In this document: positions 21,376-32,925 of the stretch, one piece after another
How positions within the stretch are numbered: position 1 is the first letter of the stretch
How the letters are laid out: each line of letters begins with the position of its first letter
Assembly (NCBI RefSeq): GCF_033115175.1
Contig: NC_084844.1
Location: forward strand, 30,599,885 to 30,663,884
Direction: 5' to 3'
DNA from: Lepus europaeus
Taxonomy: Eukaryota; Chordata; Mammalia; Lagomorpha; Leporidae
DNA length: 64,000 nt
Translations under genes and position numbers: made by a program
The notes under the pieces: generated by a model
The model's database searches: none
What the model saw: the letters and a program-made list of their open reading frames with translations, nothing else
Told to the model about the DNA's origin: nothing

Positions 21376-21744
21376 ATCTTCATAAGGAAAGGTAATCATA
21401 GTTTGTAGTTCCCTGAAAAACATCATTTTGAATGGTATTGATAATGAACGATCCTTTGAACTTTTTCAAAATAACAGATGGAAGGCCCTCAGCAACTTTT
21501 GCCTAACCAGTACCTATTTTCCTTTGCCATTTCTGGGGCCATGAAAGCCTTCTGTTATAACATACCTATATTAGTCCTCTATCTTGCCTTGGTCTCTTCC
21601 AGGCTTCTTCTGAGTGTCTCAGTATCTGACTCACTCTCTCTCTCTCTCTCTCTCTCTCTTCCTCTCCCCACCCTCCCTCCCCCTCTCCTTTTCCATCTCC
21701 CTCTCTCCCTCATGCTTGACCACGGAAGCATCTTTAAATTTCTA
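21376..21744. other. Unassigned sequence with pyrimidine tract
   Basis: A (TC)n run at about 21630-21660 merges into a C/T-only stretch reaching about 21712. The rest is unique-looking. The open frame at 21478-21756 runs through this tract and is probably not a gene. Confidence 0.5.
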
Positions 21745-22432
21745 AGGACAAGTTGAGGTGTTCTCCAACACTGATAACCAATTCACTCATTCTCTACAGC
21801 AGACATCATACAATTAATTCTGACACTAACTACCTAAAGTTATTGCAGAGTCCACAGATTAAGGGCTCAGTCCCACAAAGCTGCCCTGAGCTTCAGATAT
21901 CAGTCATAGTCCTGGGCCTCCTATACTTCTGTCTGACTGGGTTATAAACTGGATTCCTACAACTTCCTCCTCAGATTCAATAATTTGCTAGAACACAGGA
22001 AAATGTTTTGCTTATTATCAGTTTTTGTAAAGAATACAGCTCAAAAATAACTAAAATGGAGTGATGAGTAGGACTAAGTATATGGAGGGGCATACATGGA
22101 GTTTCCATGCCAACCCCAGGCACACTACCCTTCCAGCACCTCAACATATTCACCAACAAGAAACTCTATTAACCTCAGTGTTTAGGAATTTTTAAGGAGG
22201 TTTCATTTCATATATATGATTTGATTAAATCACTGGCCGCTGTGATTGAGCTCAACCTTCAGTCCCTCTGCTCCTGCTCCGTCCAGAAGCTGTGAAGGAA
22301 CCCCCAGCCATCAGTCATCTCATTAGCATAGAAAAGGCACTCTTCTCCCTCTGGAGATTATAAGGATTTTAGGAGCTGTGTGCCAGGAACTAGGGACAAA
22401 GACCAAACATGTAATTCATATGATGTCACACG
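21745..22432 (-). mobile_element. LTR-like dispersed repeat, antisense
   Basis: On the plus strand AATAATTTGCTAGAACACAG, then GATTTGATTAAATCACTGGC, CATCTCATTAGCATAGAAAA and TTTTAGGAGCTGTGTGCCAG plus GGGACAAAGACCAAA form a block I know from an old mammalian LTR family. Read on the minus strand it begins TGTGACATCATATG. I cannot name the family with certainty. Confidence 0.5.
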
Positions 22433-23216
22433 AGTGGGTGTTCACATTTTGCCTTCTCCATTGTGTTGCAACTTCTGAGCAAAGGCCAACTCACCATTCT
22501 GCCTTTCAGTGGAAGAGGCAGTGACCAACGTGCTCAGGAGCCACTGTGTTTCAGGATGACCTGCCTGGAAATGAGATACCAATTGGTCTGGGACAAGAAG
22601 AACATGGCATCAAGGAATAAAATGAAAGGATATTGATGGAGTTCAAGACTTGATAACTCCAAAATATGCCACCTTGGCATATTGGAAAATGGCAGAAGCA
22701 TTTCAGGTCCTAAAATCTGGGGGAGATTTTCTGAACTTCTAAAGCAGGTCATGACTCTCACAGGAGAGAGGACTTCCCTGTACATAGAGAAGAGGAGAAC
22801 TTTTATCTCTGAAGATGAAGGATCATGGAAAAGAATCTAAACACATGGGTCTGTCCACGATTCCCTTAATTTATTACCATCAGATCATACCCTCTTTGTG
22901 CTATCATATATCTGGAAGGCTATCTACTCTTGTCAGATACACTATAAAGAATTCTGATTTAGTGATATCTTTGAATCTCATTGCCTTATGAAGATTTCTG
23001 CATCACTTCACAACTTGTTACATAGTTTGTGTTGTGTTATTTTCTTGTTAATCTTTTTCTTATAGGGACCTCAGCCATGAGCCTAGAATGAGTAGAGAAA
23101 AATTATATTTCTCCTCCCTTACAATAGTCAAAAGTAAATCAAAGTGTGCTCTTGGAAGTAAGAATGGATAGAAAATGTGTGTGATGCTGTGAAATATGGA
23201 AAGAAGTGCAAGACAT
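22433..23216. other. Unassigned sequence
   Basis: No repeat family or coding region is recognised. Confidence 0.4.
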
Positions 23217-23471
23217 TGGGGCTGGCATTGTGGCATAGTAGGTAAAGCCACTACCTGTGATGCTGGCATCCCATATAGGCACTGGTTCATTCCCGGCTGC
23301 TTCACTTACAATCCAGCTCTCTGCTAATGGCCTGGGAAAGCAGTGGAAAATTGTCCAAGTGCATGGGCCTCTACACCCACGTGGGAGACCTGGAATAAGC
23401 TCTGCACTCCTGGCTTCCAACTGGCTCAGTTCTGGCTGTTGCAGCCATTTGGGGAGTGAACCAGCAAATGG

Positions 23472-23526
<55 letters not shown>

Positions 23527-23556
23527 CAAATAAATAAATAAATCTTTTAAAAAAAG
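23217..23556 (+). mobile_element. CSINE with long CT tract
   Basis: GGGGCTGGCATTGTGGCATA is the head. The (TC)n run at about 23476-23520 is unusually long and pure, and TTTCAAATAAATAAATAAAT is the tail. Confidence 0.93.
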
Positions 23557-24659
23557 ACAGTTATTCCCACTAATTCACTTTAAGTCTAACTGGAGAACTG
23601 ATGATGAGAATAGTTACATTTATTGATGGCAGTAGTTCTTCTTAGGATATTCATTCAATTTCGCTATCCTGCAAAATTCCCCATCTTAAGACTAGGGGTA
23701 CAGAGAGAACTATTTTCTCCATGGGGACTGTATGATGAGGCTCCCAGTCAAGATGTATTGCCTTTACCTGTTAAGGGGTAACCCAAGTGAATCAAAGGCT
23801 CTGCCCCCTACAATTGGAATTTTGAGCAGAATGACAACAAAGCAAAGTTGTTGAAGCTGATACCTTGGATGCCATGTCCTGAGACAATTCTCCATCATTT
23901 CTTTGCAGCACTTTTTTTTTCTCCTGTACTTTCTTATTTTTTCAACTTTCCTTTGAGTATGTGAGTCATCCTGTGACCTTCCAGTAGATCCCTATTCTAT
24001 AGAAGCTGGACAGAGAGTTTCTGTTATTTAAACTGAAGCATTCTAATTTATTCAAATACCTATTTTTGGCTAGGTTCTGTTAAATTCTTTCATATATTAT
24101 GTAATTTGATCTCCACCAAAATTTCAAAGAAGTGAGTGTTGTTGAGTCCAGCAAGAGATATTCCCTATTTCTGAGTTCTTAGTGAATTGATAATAAGACA
24201 GAGGGACCAAACATATCATCTCTGTTACTGATAAAATCTAGATTCAATGATGGAGCATATATTTTCAGATGAAAGAATGGCTTTCCCAATAGTATACCCC
24301 AAAAGTAAATAAACTCACACAAATAACCCTGGACTACAGCAGAGTCCCAATGGAAATGCAATCCTCTCTAAAAATGTATGGCATGAAGCAACGAACAACT
24401 AGACCTACTTTGTGTGTGCAATTCAGTCTCGAAGGAAGGAGAGGAAGAATTGATCACGCTAAATTTGTTCTTCCTAAATTTACCAAGGAAGCCAGTTACT
24501 TCATCCTCACATCGTAACCCCTCCTCCAAGGTGTAACACTTCTAAGTAAATGGAGGGAGGAGACTAGCACTCTCACAGATATGGAGCTCCTTTTGCCCTG
24601 AAGACTATGCCTAAAAGCGGGGAGGATCACTTTCCCCAAGAGGTCTGATTAACTCCCGC
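23557..24659. other. Unassigned sequence
   Basis: About 1.1 kb of AT-rich DNA without recognised repeats or exons. Confidence 0.4.
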
Positions 24660-24880
24660 ATTAAAAATCATGACCGTGTTCCAGGAATTTGCTAAACTTT
24701 TGTATGGATTACCTCACAATTACCCTCTGAAGATCTACTATTGGGATTCTCATTTTACAGATGCAGATGCATAGGCTTAATGAGGTTAGCTCATTTTCCA
24801 GGTGACTCAGCTAATATGTGCAAAGCCAGGATTCAAACCCAAACCAAGTCTCCGAATTCCCTGTCTTATGCCACTGTACC
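24660..24880 (+). mobile_element. MIR SINE
   Basis: ATTCTCATTTTACAGATGCA, then GGTGACTCAGCTAATATG, GCAAAGCCAGGATTCAAACC and CTGTCTTATGCCACTGTACC form the complete MIR 3' half. Confidence 0.85.
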
Positions 24881-24884
24881 AGAA

Positions 24885-25000
24885 AAACCTTCTTGGTGAG
24901 GAAACTGACACCAAGAGAAGTTAGTTCACTCAGGGGGTAATTGACAGAGTCAGATTTCAAACCCACAAGCAGATTTTTCTGACTGTAAATACCCTGTACT
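24885..25000 (+). mobile_element. MIR SINE fragment, second copy
   Basis: TTGGTGAGGAAACTGACACC, then TCAGATTTCAAACCCACAAG and TGACTGTAAATACCCTGTAC, is a second MIR 3' half placed directly after the first. Confidence 0.65.
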
Positions 25001-26044
25001 CAGCATAGATTTAAGAAACAAGATTTAAGCACAAGATTTAAGAAAAACTTGAGTGCCCCCGGACAATCGGAAAAGGACAGTGTGAATTTAACACGAAGAA
25101 CTCATGGAAGCGACATGGATGGCTGGTACTTTGAGCCAGGTATTTGAAGATATATAGGACATATTTTGGAGAAGCAATTTCAGTCTGAGACACCAGGGTG
25201 AGCCTTGGAATTGCTGAGCAGGAAATGAGTAGAGAAAACATTGAATCCATAAGGAAGATTTAAAAAATAATAAATAAAATTTTTAAAAAAAAAGAGAGCT
25301 GGAAGTGGTTTGAGTAGAGGGAGAGGCAGGAACACCAGATTTGATGAAAGGACCACATACAAGGGGATCAGAACAAAGTTGAAAAGAGGACAGAAACTCA
25401 ATTAAGAGGACTTTAAACCAGCAAAGGACTCTGAGTTATAGGATTCTTTGGATACAGTTAGTGGGAAGGAGAACAGTCTTCCACAGATTTGAAGAAGTGT
25501 GCTGCAGACTATAGGAAACAAAATGAGAAGTTTGGTGGAGACCACAGTTCAAAAGGAACTGATGAAGGCCTGAACCAAGTTCTTGATGAGCTGGAAGTGC
25601 TACATCTGAGAAGCCATCTGCAATTTGGTGCAATGAACAACTTCAGCAATGAAGAGGAAAGAAGAAATAAAACACAATACCATCAGTTTCAAAACTTAAG
25701 AACTTAAAAAGTGTCATGTGGAAAAATTGTAGCCTTACAAACTGACCTTTGGGATCCTCCATCATTCCTTCCTGCTCCTCTTCCCCAGCTCCCCTTCAGT
25801 TAACCAAGACCTGACCTTAGAAAAGGGCCTAATCAATCCTGACAGTGAGATGTGTGTCAGGAAAAAATAAGCATGGGCATTTCAAAGGAGATAGGTTTCA
25901 ATCATCCCAGTTAGAGATGCCTGGGCGTGTGCAGCCAACAGTGGAGCAATCTGAGGAGAAAGGAAGTCCTTGTGTACTGGGGAATGGTGCTGTGTCACAG
26001 CCTCCTGCTGTAGAATGCTTCCAGGGCACCAGGTACCCTCTGAG
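25001..26044. other. Unassigned sequence with a possible decayed retrocopy
   Basis: No repeat family is recognised. The plus-strand frame at 25489-25707 is rich in charged residues but matches no family I know. A-rich DNA near 25260-25295 and a 3' stretch reading GAATTTAAAA suggest an old insertion whose source is unclear. Confidence 0.3.
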
Positions 26045-26215
26045 CACCAGACGGGTATGCCTGCATTCAGTTCCAACAACACTCCCACGAGGCAGACCCT
26101 GCAATTAATCCTCATTCTAGAGATGAGGAGTGAGGCATAGAGAGGTCATATAGCATGCTGTGAACCACACAGCCAGGTGACAGCATGAACCCAGGCAGGC
26201 TGGCTCTGAAAGATT
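26045..26215 (+). mobile_element. MIR SINE
   Basis: AACACTCCCACGAGGCAGAC, then TTCTAGAGATGAGGAGTGAG and ACCACACAGCCAGGTGACAG, match MIR closely. Confidence 0.75.
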
Positions 26216-26494
26216 AGTCGTGATGACAAATGAGAAGCTGGGGCAATGTGAAGAAACCATTGTATCAGCACTTTTAAAGCTTGGGTTGAATCATGGAAAT
26301 TCTGATTAAAAAAAAAAAGTCCAAGTTAAATCTTACATATAAATGTAATCCTGGGTCAAGGGAACACAGTAGAAGAGAGGAATCTGGAGTTCTCCCCCAC
26401 CACCACCTCCCCCGCCACTTACTTGGTCCATCTCTTATCCCACATTGCTGCACCTATATGACTATATGGAACCAGTCTGAAAATGATTATAATG

Positions 26495-26511
26495 CAAATC
26501 AGCTAATTCTT
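26495..26511. repeat. CSINE target-site duplication, left copy
   Basis: CAAATCAGCTAATTCTT is repeated exactly at 26839-26855 (17 bp). Confidence 0.92.
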
Positions 26512-26838
26512 TTTTTTTAAATATTTTATATATTTATTTGAGAGGTAGAGTTACAGACAGTGAGAGGTAGAGACAGAGAGAAAGGTCTCCTATCCGCTGG
26601 TTCACTCCCCAAATGGCCACAATGGTTGGAGCTAGGTGATCCAAAGCCAGAAGCCAGGAGCTTCCTCCGGGTCCCCATCCCAGGTGCAGGGGCCCAAGTG
26701 ATTGGGCCATCTTCTACTGCTTTCCCAGGCCAAGGCAGAGAGCTGGATCAGAAAAGGAGCAGCCAGGAATACAACTAGAGCCCATATGGGATGCTGGCAC
26801 CCCAGGCAGGAGATTAACCACCACAGTGCCAGCCCCAA
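26512..26838 (-). mobile_element. CSINE with 17-bp duplication
   Basis: TTTTTTAAATATTTTATATA is the reversed tail and CACAGTGCCAGCCCC the end of the reversed head. The flanking duplication is perfect. Confidence 0.94.
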
Positions 26839-26904
26839 CAAATCAGCTAATTCTTAGCCTCTTCCTGCTCTCTATTATTGGATAGATTAGAAAATGCTGT
26901 GCTG

Positions 26905-27145
26905 TTTTCCACCTTCCTTACTGAACTAATCTCACTTTACGGATGCAGAGACAGAGGGTACAAGCAGCCATCATACACACAGGAGATCAGAGGTCAGGAG
27001 AACAAAACCTAAGAGGCTGGACCAGCCATAAACCCTGTCCGGTGGGGAAATGTCAGGCATTCACTACTGTAGTCACTTTACACATCGCTGGCGGAGAAGC
27101 AGAGAAGCAGGGCGATTTGCACAAATCTAGGGACACGTCCACATA
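26905..27145 (+). mobile_element. MIR SINE fragment
   Basis: ACTAATCTCACTTTACGGAT, then GCAGAGACAGAGGGTACAAG, marks the MIR 3' half. The rest is more decayed. Confidence 0.5.
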
Positions 27146-27777
27146 GGAAATAACTGGAACTGTGCACTTTGTGTGGAAGGGCCAGGGGCATGTTCACAGT
27201 ATGTATTATGCAGCCTAAGTACCAGCAATCAACATGGAACTTGGACACCTGTGCATTACACCTAACCATCACTCTGGAGGCAGAGTGGGGTGGGTGGTGA
27301 TCAAGCTGAAATATACAGTCACATCAAAGCAATGATGAGAAAAGTTGACACCTAGGGGAAAGTGCACGAGTGGAGTTTTCCTGTTGAGCCATCTTCTGCA
27401 TCAGCAATCAGTCTGTACATAACCTGCTGGCCCATTCATTCAGCAGGGTCCAAAAGAGCCAGTATCCACATGGTAACTTACACGAAGGAACTCCAAAAGG
27501 AACTTAGCTAGGACTGTGGAGTTGAAGCAAATTTCAAAGCTGTCTTTCCAGTTCTCCTTCTTGGTTCCAGAACCACTTTCAAGCCCAGTTCAAAAGCCTC
27601 TGCAATTCCATGAACATTTCCATGATTACCTGAAGTGGAAACATTGTTTCTCAGCTATATAAACCCTCATAACAACTGGTGTCTCTTTCACAGTGTGTCC
27701 CCCTTTTACTCTGAACTATGCTTTTGTTTGGGATCACAAAATAATTTCTATATATTCCACAGTGTTTCAGAATTAGT
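27146..27777. other. Unassigned sequence
   Basis: No repeat family or exon is recognised. Confidence 0.4.
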
Positions 27778-27789
27778 AGTTGATTTTTT

Positions 27790-27858
27790 TTGTTTTTTTT
27801 TTTTATTTTATTTTTGACAGGCAGAGTGGACAGTGAGAGAGAGAGACAGAGAGAAAGC
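27790..27858 (-). mobile_element. Severely 5'-truncated CSINE
   Basis: Only the reversed tail and about 45 bp of body (GACAGGCAGAGTGGACAGTG, then AGAGAGAGAGACAGAGAGAAAG) are present. AGTTGATTTTTT at 27778-27789 and 27859-27870 is a perfect 12-bp target-site duplication, so this is an insertion rather than a leftover of a larger copy. Confidence 0.9.
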
Positions 27859-28029
27859 AGTTGATTTTTTAAACACAAAGTAGACACAGACACTAATGGT
27901 GGCTAATCTGGTATGTTTCTTGTAGCAAACTGTTTCTTGTTCATGTGCTCAAAGGGAAAGGCCCAGGATTTCCTGCAACAATGAACTATGCTTCTTTAAT
28001 GTGCATCTTGTTGCTGGGTTATACTATAT

Positions 28030-28085
28030 ATGTCTTAAGGGCCGGGATATGTCTTATTCAGTTCTGCATCTCAGCAGTCCTTAAC
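28030..28085 (+). mobile_element. L2 3' end, first part
   Basis: TTAAGGGCCGGGATATGTCT, then TATTCAGTTCTGCATCTCAG, is the L2 3' segment (GGGCAGGGATTTTGTCTG...). It appears to continue after the MER20 at 28256. Confidence 0.55.
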
Positions 28086-28255
28086 TGGTGGTGATTTTTG
28101 TTGATACACGGTTTGGAAGAGTGTTAAAAGTACTACCACTCCTGATGGGCAGAGGTCAAGGATGCTGCTAAACATTCTACAACTCACAAGACAGTCCATC
28201 CTCCCCAGAATCCTTTGTGTCCAAAGGGTCTACACTGCCAAGTTGAGAAATCCTG
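28086..28255 (+). mobile_element. MER20 hAT element
   Basis: GATTTTTGTTGATACACGGT, then GGCAGAGGTCAAGGATGCTG, CTAAACATTCTACAACTCAC and AAGTTGAGAAATCCTG, is MER20 in order to its 3' terminal repeat. It sits inside an L2. Confidence 0.75.
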
Positions 28256-28350
28256 CTGTATCCCTGGTGTGTGGCATATAATAGGTACTCTATAGGTGTC
28301 CAAGGACAAATCGGGCGGGTGAATGGTTTGTATTTTATTAAGCAGTTTGT
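28256..28350 (+). mobile_element. L2 3' end, second part
   Basis: TGTATCCCTGGTGTGTGGCA, then TATAATAGGTACTCTATAGG, is the L2 motif CAGCGCCTAGCACATAGTAGGTGCTCAATA with decay. Confidence 0.6.
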
Positions 28351-28801
28351 GTCTTCCCAGAATGCCCTCAGCATAAATTAGCTCAGGGATGATATCATTG
28401 GTTGTGGAGAGATAGTCAGAGGACTTGAATTCTCCCAGATGGTCTGTGATACAGCTCCTTCTTTCCTGCAATGGCTCTCCATTGCCTGTAGATCAAACAC
28501 GTGCTTCCAAGAATGGCAGACAAAAGTCCCCCTGTGATTATTCCCTGCCTGATATGTGGCATCCCGTGCTACAAATCCCATACTCTACTCAGTCCCATCA
28601 AATTCTATTCAGTTTACAACTTGTCTGTTTCATTTTTACATAGTCACTTCTTTACCATAGAGATTTAATCAGATATTCTTTCATGTTCTCTCATATTCAC
28701 TGCACCTATATAGATTTTTTAAATGATTTTATATTTTGACTATTTGTTTGCACCTCTGTTCCCTACAAATGTGCTACAGGTTCCTTAAAATAGGAAGGGT
28801 T
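28351..28801. other. Unassigned sequence
   Basis: No repeat or exon is recognised. ATGGCTCTCCATTGCCTGTA and TTCCCTGCCTGATATGTGGC near 28470-28560 could be L2-like, but are too decayed to assign. Confidence 0.35.
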
Positions 28802-29153
28802 GGGGACCAGTGCTGTGGCGCAGTGGGTTAAAGCCCCAGCCTGCAGTACCGGCATTCCTCATGGGTGCCGGTTGGAATTCCAGCTGTTCCACTTCCTATC
28901 CAGCTGCTCCACTTCTTATCCAGCTCACTGCTTATGCTCCTGGGAAAGCAGTGGAAGATGGCCCAAGTCCTTGGGCTTCTGCACTCACATGGGGGACCCG
29001 GAAGAAACTCCTGGTTCCTGGCTTAGGATCAGCTCAGTTCCAGGCTATTGTGGCCATCTGGGAAGTGGGCCAGCGGATGGAAGACTTCTGTCTCTCTCTG
29101 TCTCTACCTCTCTCCATAACTCTCTTTCAAATAAATAAAATAAATCTTTAAAA
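28802..29153 (+). mobile_element. CSINE, complete
   Basis: GGGGACCAGTGCTGTGGCGC is the head; the body has an internal 25-bp near-repeat (CCAGCTGTTCCACTTCCTATC / CCAGCTGCTCCACTTCTTATC region). TTTCAAATAAATAAAATAAA is the tail. Confidence 0.92.
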
Positions 29154-29159
29154 TCAAGG

Positions 29160-29284
29160 CAGAGTTTTCAAAAACGGAAAAGTACATACTATGAAAAACT
29201 GTGCAAGGATTTCAAAATATTTTGGCACCAAAATAAGCTTATTTTTTAGTTCCAATTTTCCATGAACTTTTTAAAATACTCTCA
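29160..29284 (-). mobile_element. Mariner-like MITE, internally deleted
   Basis: GAGTTTTCAAAAACGGAAAA at one end and TCCATGAACTTTTTAAAATA at the other are inverted relatives. The inner part, TTTCAAAATATTTTGGCACC, matches the reverse of the copy at 46592-46788. About 70 bp near one end is absent compared with that copy. Confidence 0.65.
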
Positions 29285-29390
29285 TGTATCTCTCCCCTGC
29301 ATCTATTGCCATTCCTGGTACATAGGCACTTCTCAGTAATTGTTTGATGAATGAATAAATAAATGAAGAATGAATGGATGGCTAGTCTAA
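29285..29390 (+). mobile_element. L2 3' end
   Basis: CCATTCCTGGTACATAGGCA, then CTTCTCAGTAATTGTTTGAT and (GAAT)n-type GAATGAATAAATAAATGAAG, is the terminal L2 motif and tail. Confidence 0.8.
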
Positions 29391-29657
29391 GATAGCCCCA
29401 CCTGGTGCTAGAATAGACTTTATGACAGTTCTCTGAGGTTTTAGATATTAATGCACAGATGTTGGACAAATCCACTGGATCTTCAGAATGGTATACAGAT
29501 AGCCAAGTTGTAATAGTGTTACAATGAAGAACACACATATGTTCCAGCATGTTTCTAATAAATCCAACCAATATCTGGACAAAAATCAAGTTTTCTTTAT
29601 TGATGATTCTTAACATAGTAAGCCAGATCCTTGGCTCCTTAGAAGGTTAAACTGGAT
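29391..29657. other. Unassigned sequence
   Basis: No recognisable feature. Confidence 0.4.
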
Positions 29658-29870
29658 GCTATGGTTCAGTTGTTCTTAAATCTGGCTGCATATTAAAATC
29701 ACCTGAAAAGCTAATTAAAAGTTACCTCAGGCCCAGCCAGTTAAATCAGAAAGTCCTTGGAGGGCTGGGGGTCATGAGGTCAAGCATGATAAAAAGAAAT
29801 CTCCCCAGGTGATTCTAATGTGTAGACAAGGTGGAGACCTGCTCCAGAGACCTTCCTTGGGAACACTGCA
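29658..29870 (+). mobile_element. MER5-type hAT element
   Basis: CAGTTGTTCTTAAATCTGGC, then TGCATATTAAAATCACCTGA, AATCAGAAAGTCCTTGGAGG and CCCCAGGTGATTCTAATG, follows the non-autonomous hAT pattern (ends alike in inverted orientation: ATCACCTG / CAGGTGAT). Confidence 0.7.
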
Positions 29871-30249
29871 TGGTGGGAAACACTCTAGAAACTGAAGTGG
29901 ACATAAGATAATGTGGTTCTCCTCAAAATGAAAGTGACCGATGGAAAATCTTCTGCTTTACGTGGAATGGGAGACTGGAAGAGTTAGTTTCACACAATGG
30001 GAACCAAGCTTGCTGCTCCCACCAGAGAATCTACAATGGCAAATTGTCCTGATTTCATTCAGAAATGCAGGCTGGAACAGTGTGGAGCATTGCAGAGAGG
30101 AGTGCTGGCCAGTTGTGTTTTCAAAAGCCAAACTGACCTTCTCTCAACTCCTCCTTTAGTATGGGAAATACGTGATGCGTGTGTGGGTTATGATTGCTCA
30201 TGGACCCACACTGAATGAATGACAGAGATCCTAAACTTGTTCTAAGTCT
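29871..30249. other. Unassigned sequence
   Basis: No repeat or exon is recognised. Confidence 0.4.
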
Positions 30250-30410
30250 TATTTGGACAAGAGATTCTCAACTAGGATTGCATTCCAGAATCATCAAGGA
30301 GGAAGTTTGGATCAGAATTTCTCTAGAGCTAAAACCCATGTGTTTGTTTCATTTGCTTTTTGTAAATTCCATGAGGGATTTCTTAGGGCTCACTCCTGGT
30401 TAAAAAATGA
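30250..30410 (+). mobile_element. Possible MER5-like hAT fragment
   Basis: GAGATTCTCAACTAGGATTG, then CATTCCAGAATCATCAAGGA, resembles a MER5-type left end; GGATCAGAATTTCTCTAG follows as in the middle. The right end is not seen. Confidence 0.4.
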
Positions 30411-31499
30411 CTACTTTAAATGAATGAGCATTTGCTATAAAATCATTCCACCAATTCGCCCAATCCATAAGCAAATAAGGTCAGTACCACCTTCTAAACT
30501 TAGAGAATTCCTGCTCTGGGGTAGCTCATTTCCAAAGGCTTTTATTCCTGAGTAAACTAAAGCATATTACTTGTGGCATACGACTCCATCCAGGACATGA
30601 AGTGCAAGTAGGCAATGTTCTGTTAATAATGCCAGCATCTGTTCTGCATTTTCAACTGGAAAGCAAGTACTTCCCATCCAGCTCCACCGGTTCACTCTGT
30701 GGAGTACTGAAAAGGCTGTGGCAGAGTCTCCCTTCCCATGCCAATGTACTGTGTTGGCCCTTTACAATTACTAAGATGAATTTACAGAAATATTTAATAA
30801 AAACCTGTTAAGGGAAAAAAAAACTTGGAGATGCTTGCGGATTGGAGCATGGCACATGCAGCTCACATCACATCCATGCCAGTGGCCATTTGCCATGCTG
30901 TTTTAGGTCTACATCTGCTGCTGGTTAGCAAAAATTCCATTCACAGCTGTCCAGATGAATCAAATGTCCAATTAGCATTTTTTGCTCAGTGACAGGATTC
31001 TGCCCAGAACAAAAAAATTTTAAAGCAGAAAGCACATCAGAACAGAATTTATTCATATTCTTGCTGAAAACAGTGCTCCATAATTCTTGAATGTTTTAGG
31101 AGAAAAATTATAGAAAGCTATCAAAGCCCTCCAACAATGTGGTTTTTTTCCCTACATGCAGTCAAGTTCAAAGAATTTTAGTTCATTATATGCATGCTTT
31201 CCTGATGAACAGCCTGGGTCTGTTCTTTGCTGTATCTCAATTCTGAGAGGCCATCAACACTGTCACTTTGTCATCTACCCACTGTTGGACAAGGAACTGA
31301 ACTCCGTGCTAGTAAAACCATCTTCTGCTTTCAGTTGAAACATCTAAGGTGACAGGAAAACAAACTTAACCTAATCTTTAGATTTCCTTTACTGGTGATA
31401 AGTGGAATTTATTTTATACTTATGTGTTCAAGTATGTGAAGGTACTCAGCAAAATAACTAGAACTCTAACTCAAAACGACTCAGAGTAGAATAGCACAA
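30411..31499. other. Unassigned, repeat-poor sequence
   Basis: About 1.1 kb in which I recognise no repeat family. The composition is unremarkable and no splice-flanked frame stands out. It could include conserved noncoding DNA. Confidence 0.35.
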
Positions 31500-31830
31500 G
31501 AAGTGATTTGTGGTCTTGCACTGTTTAAAACCTTTTCAGTGGTTTTCTGTTGCATGTAGGATAAAATTGGCAGGGCCCAGCATGACCTCCCTCTAACTGG
31601 GTTCCCTCAACATCGACTTGTGCCTTTCTCCCCTGGGTTCAGGTGCCCCAGACACACTGGCCTAATTTCAGTTCTCTCTCCCAGTAAGCCACCTTCTCCA
31701 CCTCAGGGCATTGGCACATGCTGCTGTTGTAGAAACCCCCAAACGTGGATCTGCTCACCTAATGCACAACATCCCAGTCACTGCCATGGCAAAATAAAAG
31801 TCAGTATTTATTGCAGAGCACAAAGTATGG
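31500..31830 (+). mobile_element. L2 LINE fragment
   Basis: TTTTCAGTGGTTTTCTGTTG, then CAGGGCCCAGCATGACCTCC, CCCCAGACACACTGGCCTAA and CCTCAGGGCATTGGCACATG, CTGCTGTTGTAGAAAC follow the L2 coding-derived 3' region in order. Confidence 0.8.
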
Positions 31831-32399
31831 AGCTGGTCAGCTGCTGCTGAATTCCTGGGTTCCCAGAGGGATTAGGCCTGTAGAGGTTTGAAGTTTGGGT
31901 TGACAGGTGCATATCTATCTTGTGTACAGGTCCCTGGTTGATCTGCACTGCTCATGGACCCTCCTTTGATTACTCAGACATCTTGTGTTCTTTTGGGAAT
32001 TTTGATGATGGTACTGTGGGCTACAGTCAGTCGGGGCCTGGGGGTCCTGGAAAAATCCTTAAGATGAGATTGAACATATTGCCTATAGGAGAGATAAATG
32101 GCCTCCAAGTCCAGTGGCCAGGGACCTGGAGGGACTGGTTGCACCAATGCTCTCAGTACTGTGCCCTCATTTTAGTAAGAGGTTGATTTGCAAAGGAACT
32201 TTAAAGGAAGGGAGGGAGACGGAGAGTCCATAGGAGACTCGGGCCTGGTAGCAGCCAGTGTCTGCATCAGAGGCACTGTGCAGGGCTCGGCTTCACTGCT
32301 TCCCCTCGCGCTTTCTCCTCCCCTGTGCCCTGGAGCTCTGATTGCCCACATTCCTCTTGTTATAAAACCTTTCCAATCCCCCCTTTCTATTTCCTTTGT
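31831..32399. other. Unassigned sequence
   Basis: No recognised repeat. Opposed open frames at 32172-32423 (minus) and 32188-32586 (plus) overlap each other and the L2 tail; neither has recognisable domains. Confidence 0.4.
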
Positions 32400-32595
32400 A
32401 GCACCTTTACCACAGTTTGTCATTTATATTTTGTGTGGATTTCTGTTGCCTTTGTCTGCCTGCCAGAGAAAAGCTGCAGAAAGTGAGAACTTATGTTACT
32501 CTTGTCCAAAACAGTGTCTTCACTCCCTAGTACAGTGCCTTTTACTTAATAGCATCTCAATAAATGCCCACTGGAAGAATGAATGAATGCATTAA
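32400..32595 (+). mobile_element. L2 3' end
   Basis: CAGTGTCTTCACTCCCTAGT, then ACAGTGCCTTTTACTTAATA, GCATCTCAATAAATGCCCAC and GGAAGAATGAATGAATGC, is the L2 terminal segment with its tail. Confidence 0.8.
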
Positions 32596-32754
32596 AGCTA
32601 TTCTAATTTGTCATGCTACCTCGTTGTGCTTTACGTTGTAGCAGACAGCATTTCTTTTCAGCCACAGCTAAAGCAACTATCTCAGGAGGTCTTCCCTAGA
32701 TAAGCCTCTCTCCATACAGAGGAAGGAAACCTTTAAAAGGAACTGAAATTCCAT

Positions 32755-32925
32755 AACAATAGCTTCCATTTTTATAACTCTTAAAGCACATCATTATTAT
32801 GGTCCCTGTGTTATAGGAATAAAACTAAATTCAGAGTTTCTGTTTCTTAGTTGCCCAAGGTAACAAATGAATAAGGAGCAAAAGTAGGACTCAAACCCAG
32901 GTCTGCAGGTCCCTAATTGACTGCT
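32755..32925 (+). mobile_element. MIR SINE
   Basis: ATTTTTATAACTCTTAAAGC, then GCCCAAGGTAACAAATGAAT and AGTAGGACTCAAACCCAGGT, match MIR. Confidence 0.7.

Noticed and set aside
25489..25707. 72-codon charged frame, possibly a processed pseudogene
   Set aside because: No parent gene could be recognised, and flanking duplications were not found; left as unassigned.
32188..32586. 132-codon plus-strand frame
   Set aside because: Its 3' part runs into an L2 tail and a second frame overlaps it on the other strand; chance frame.
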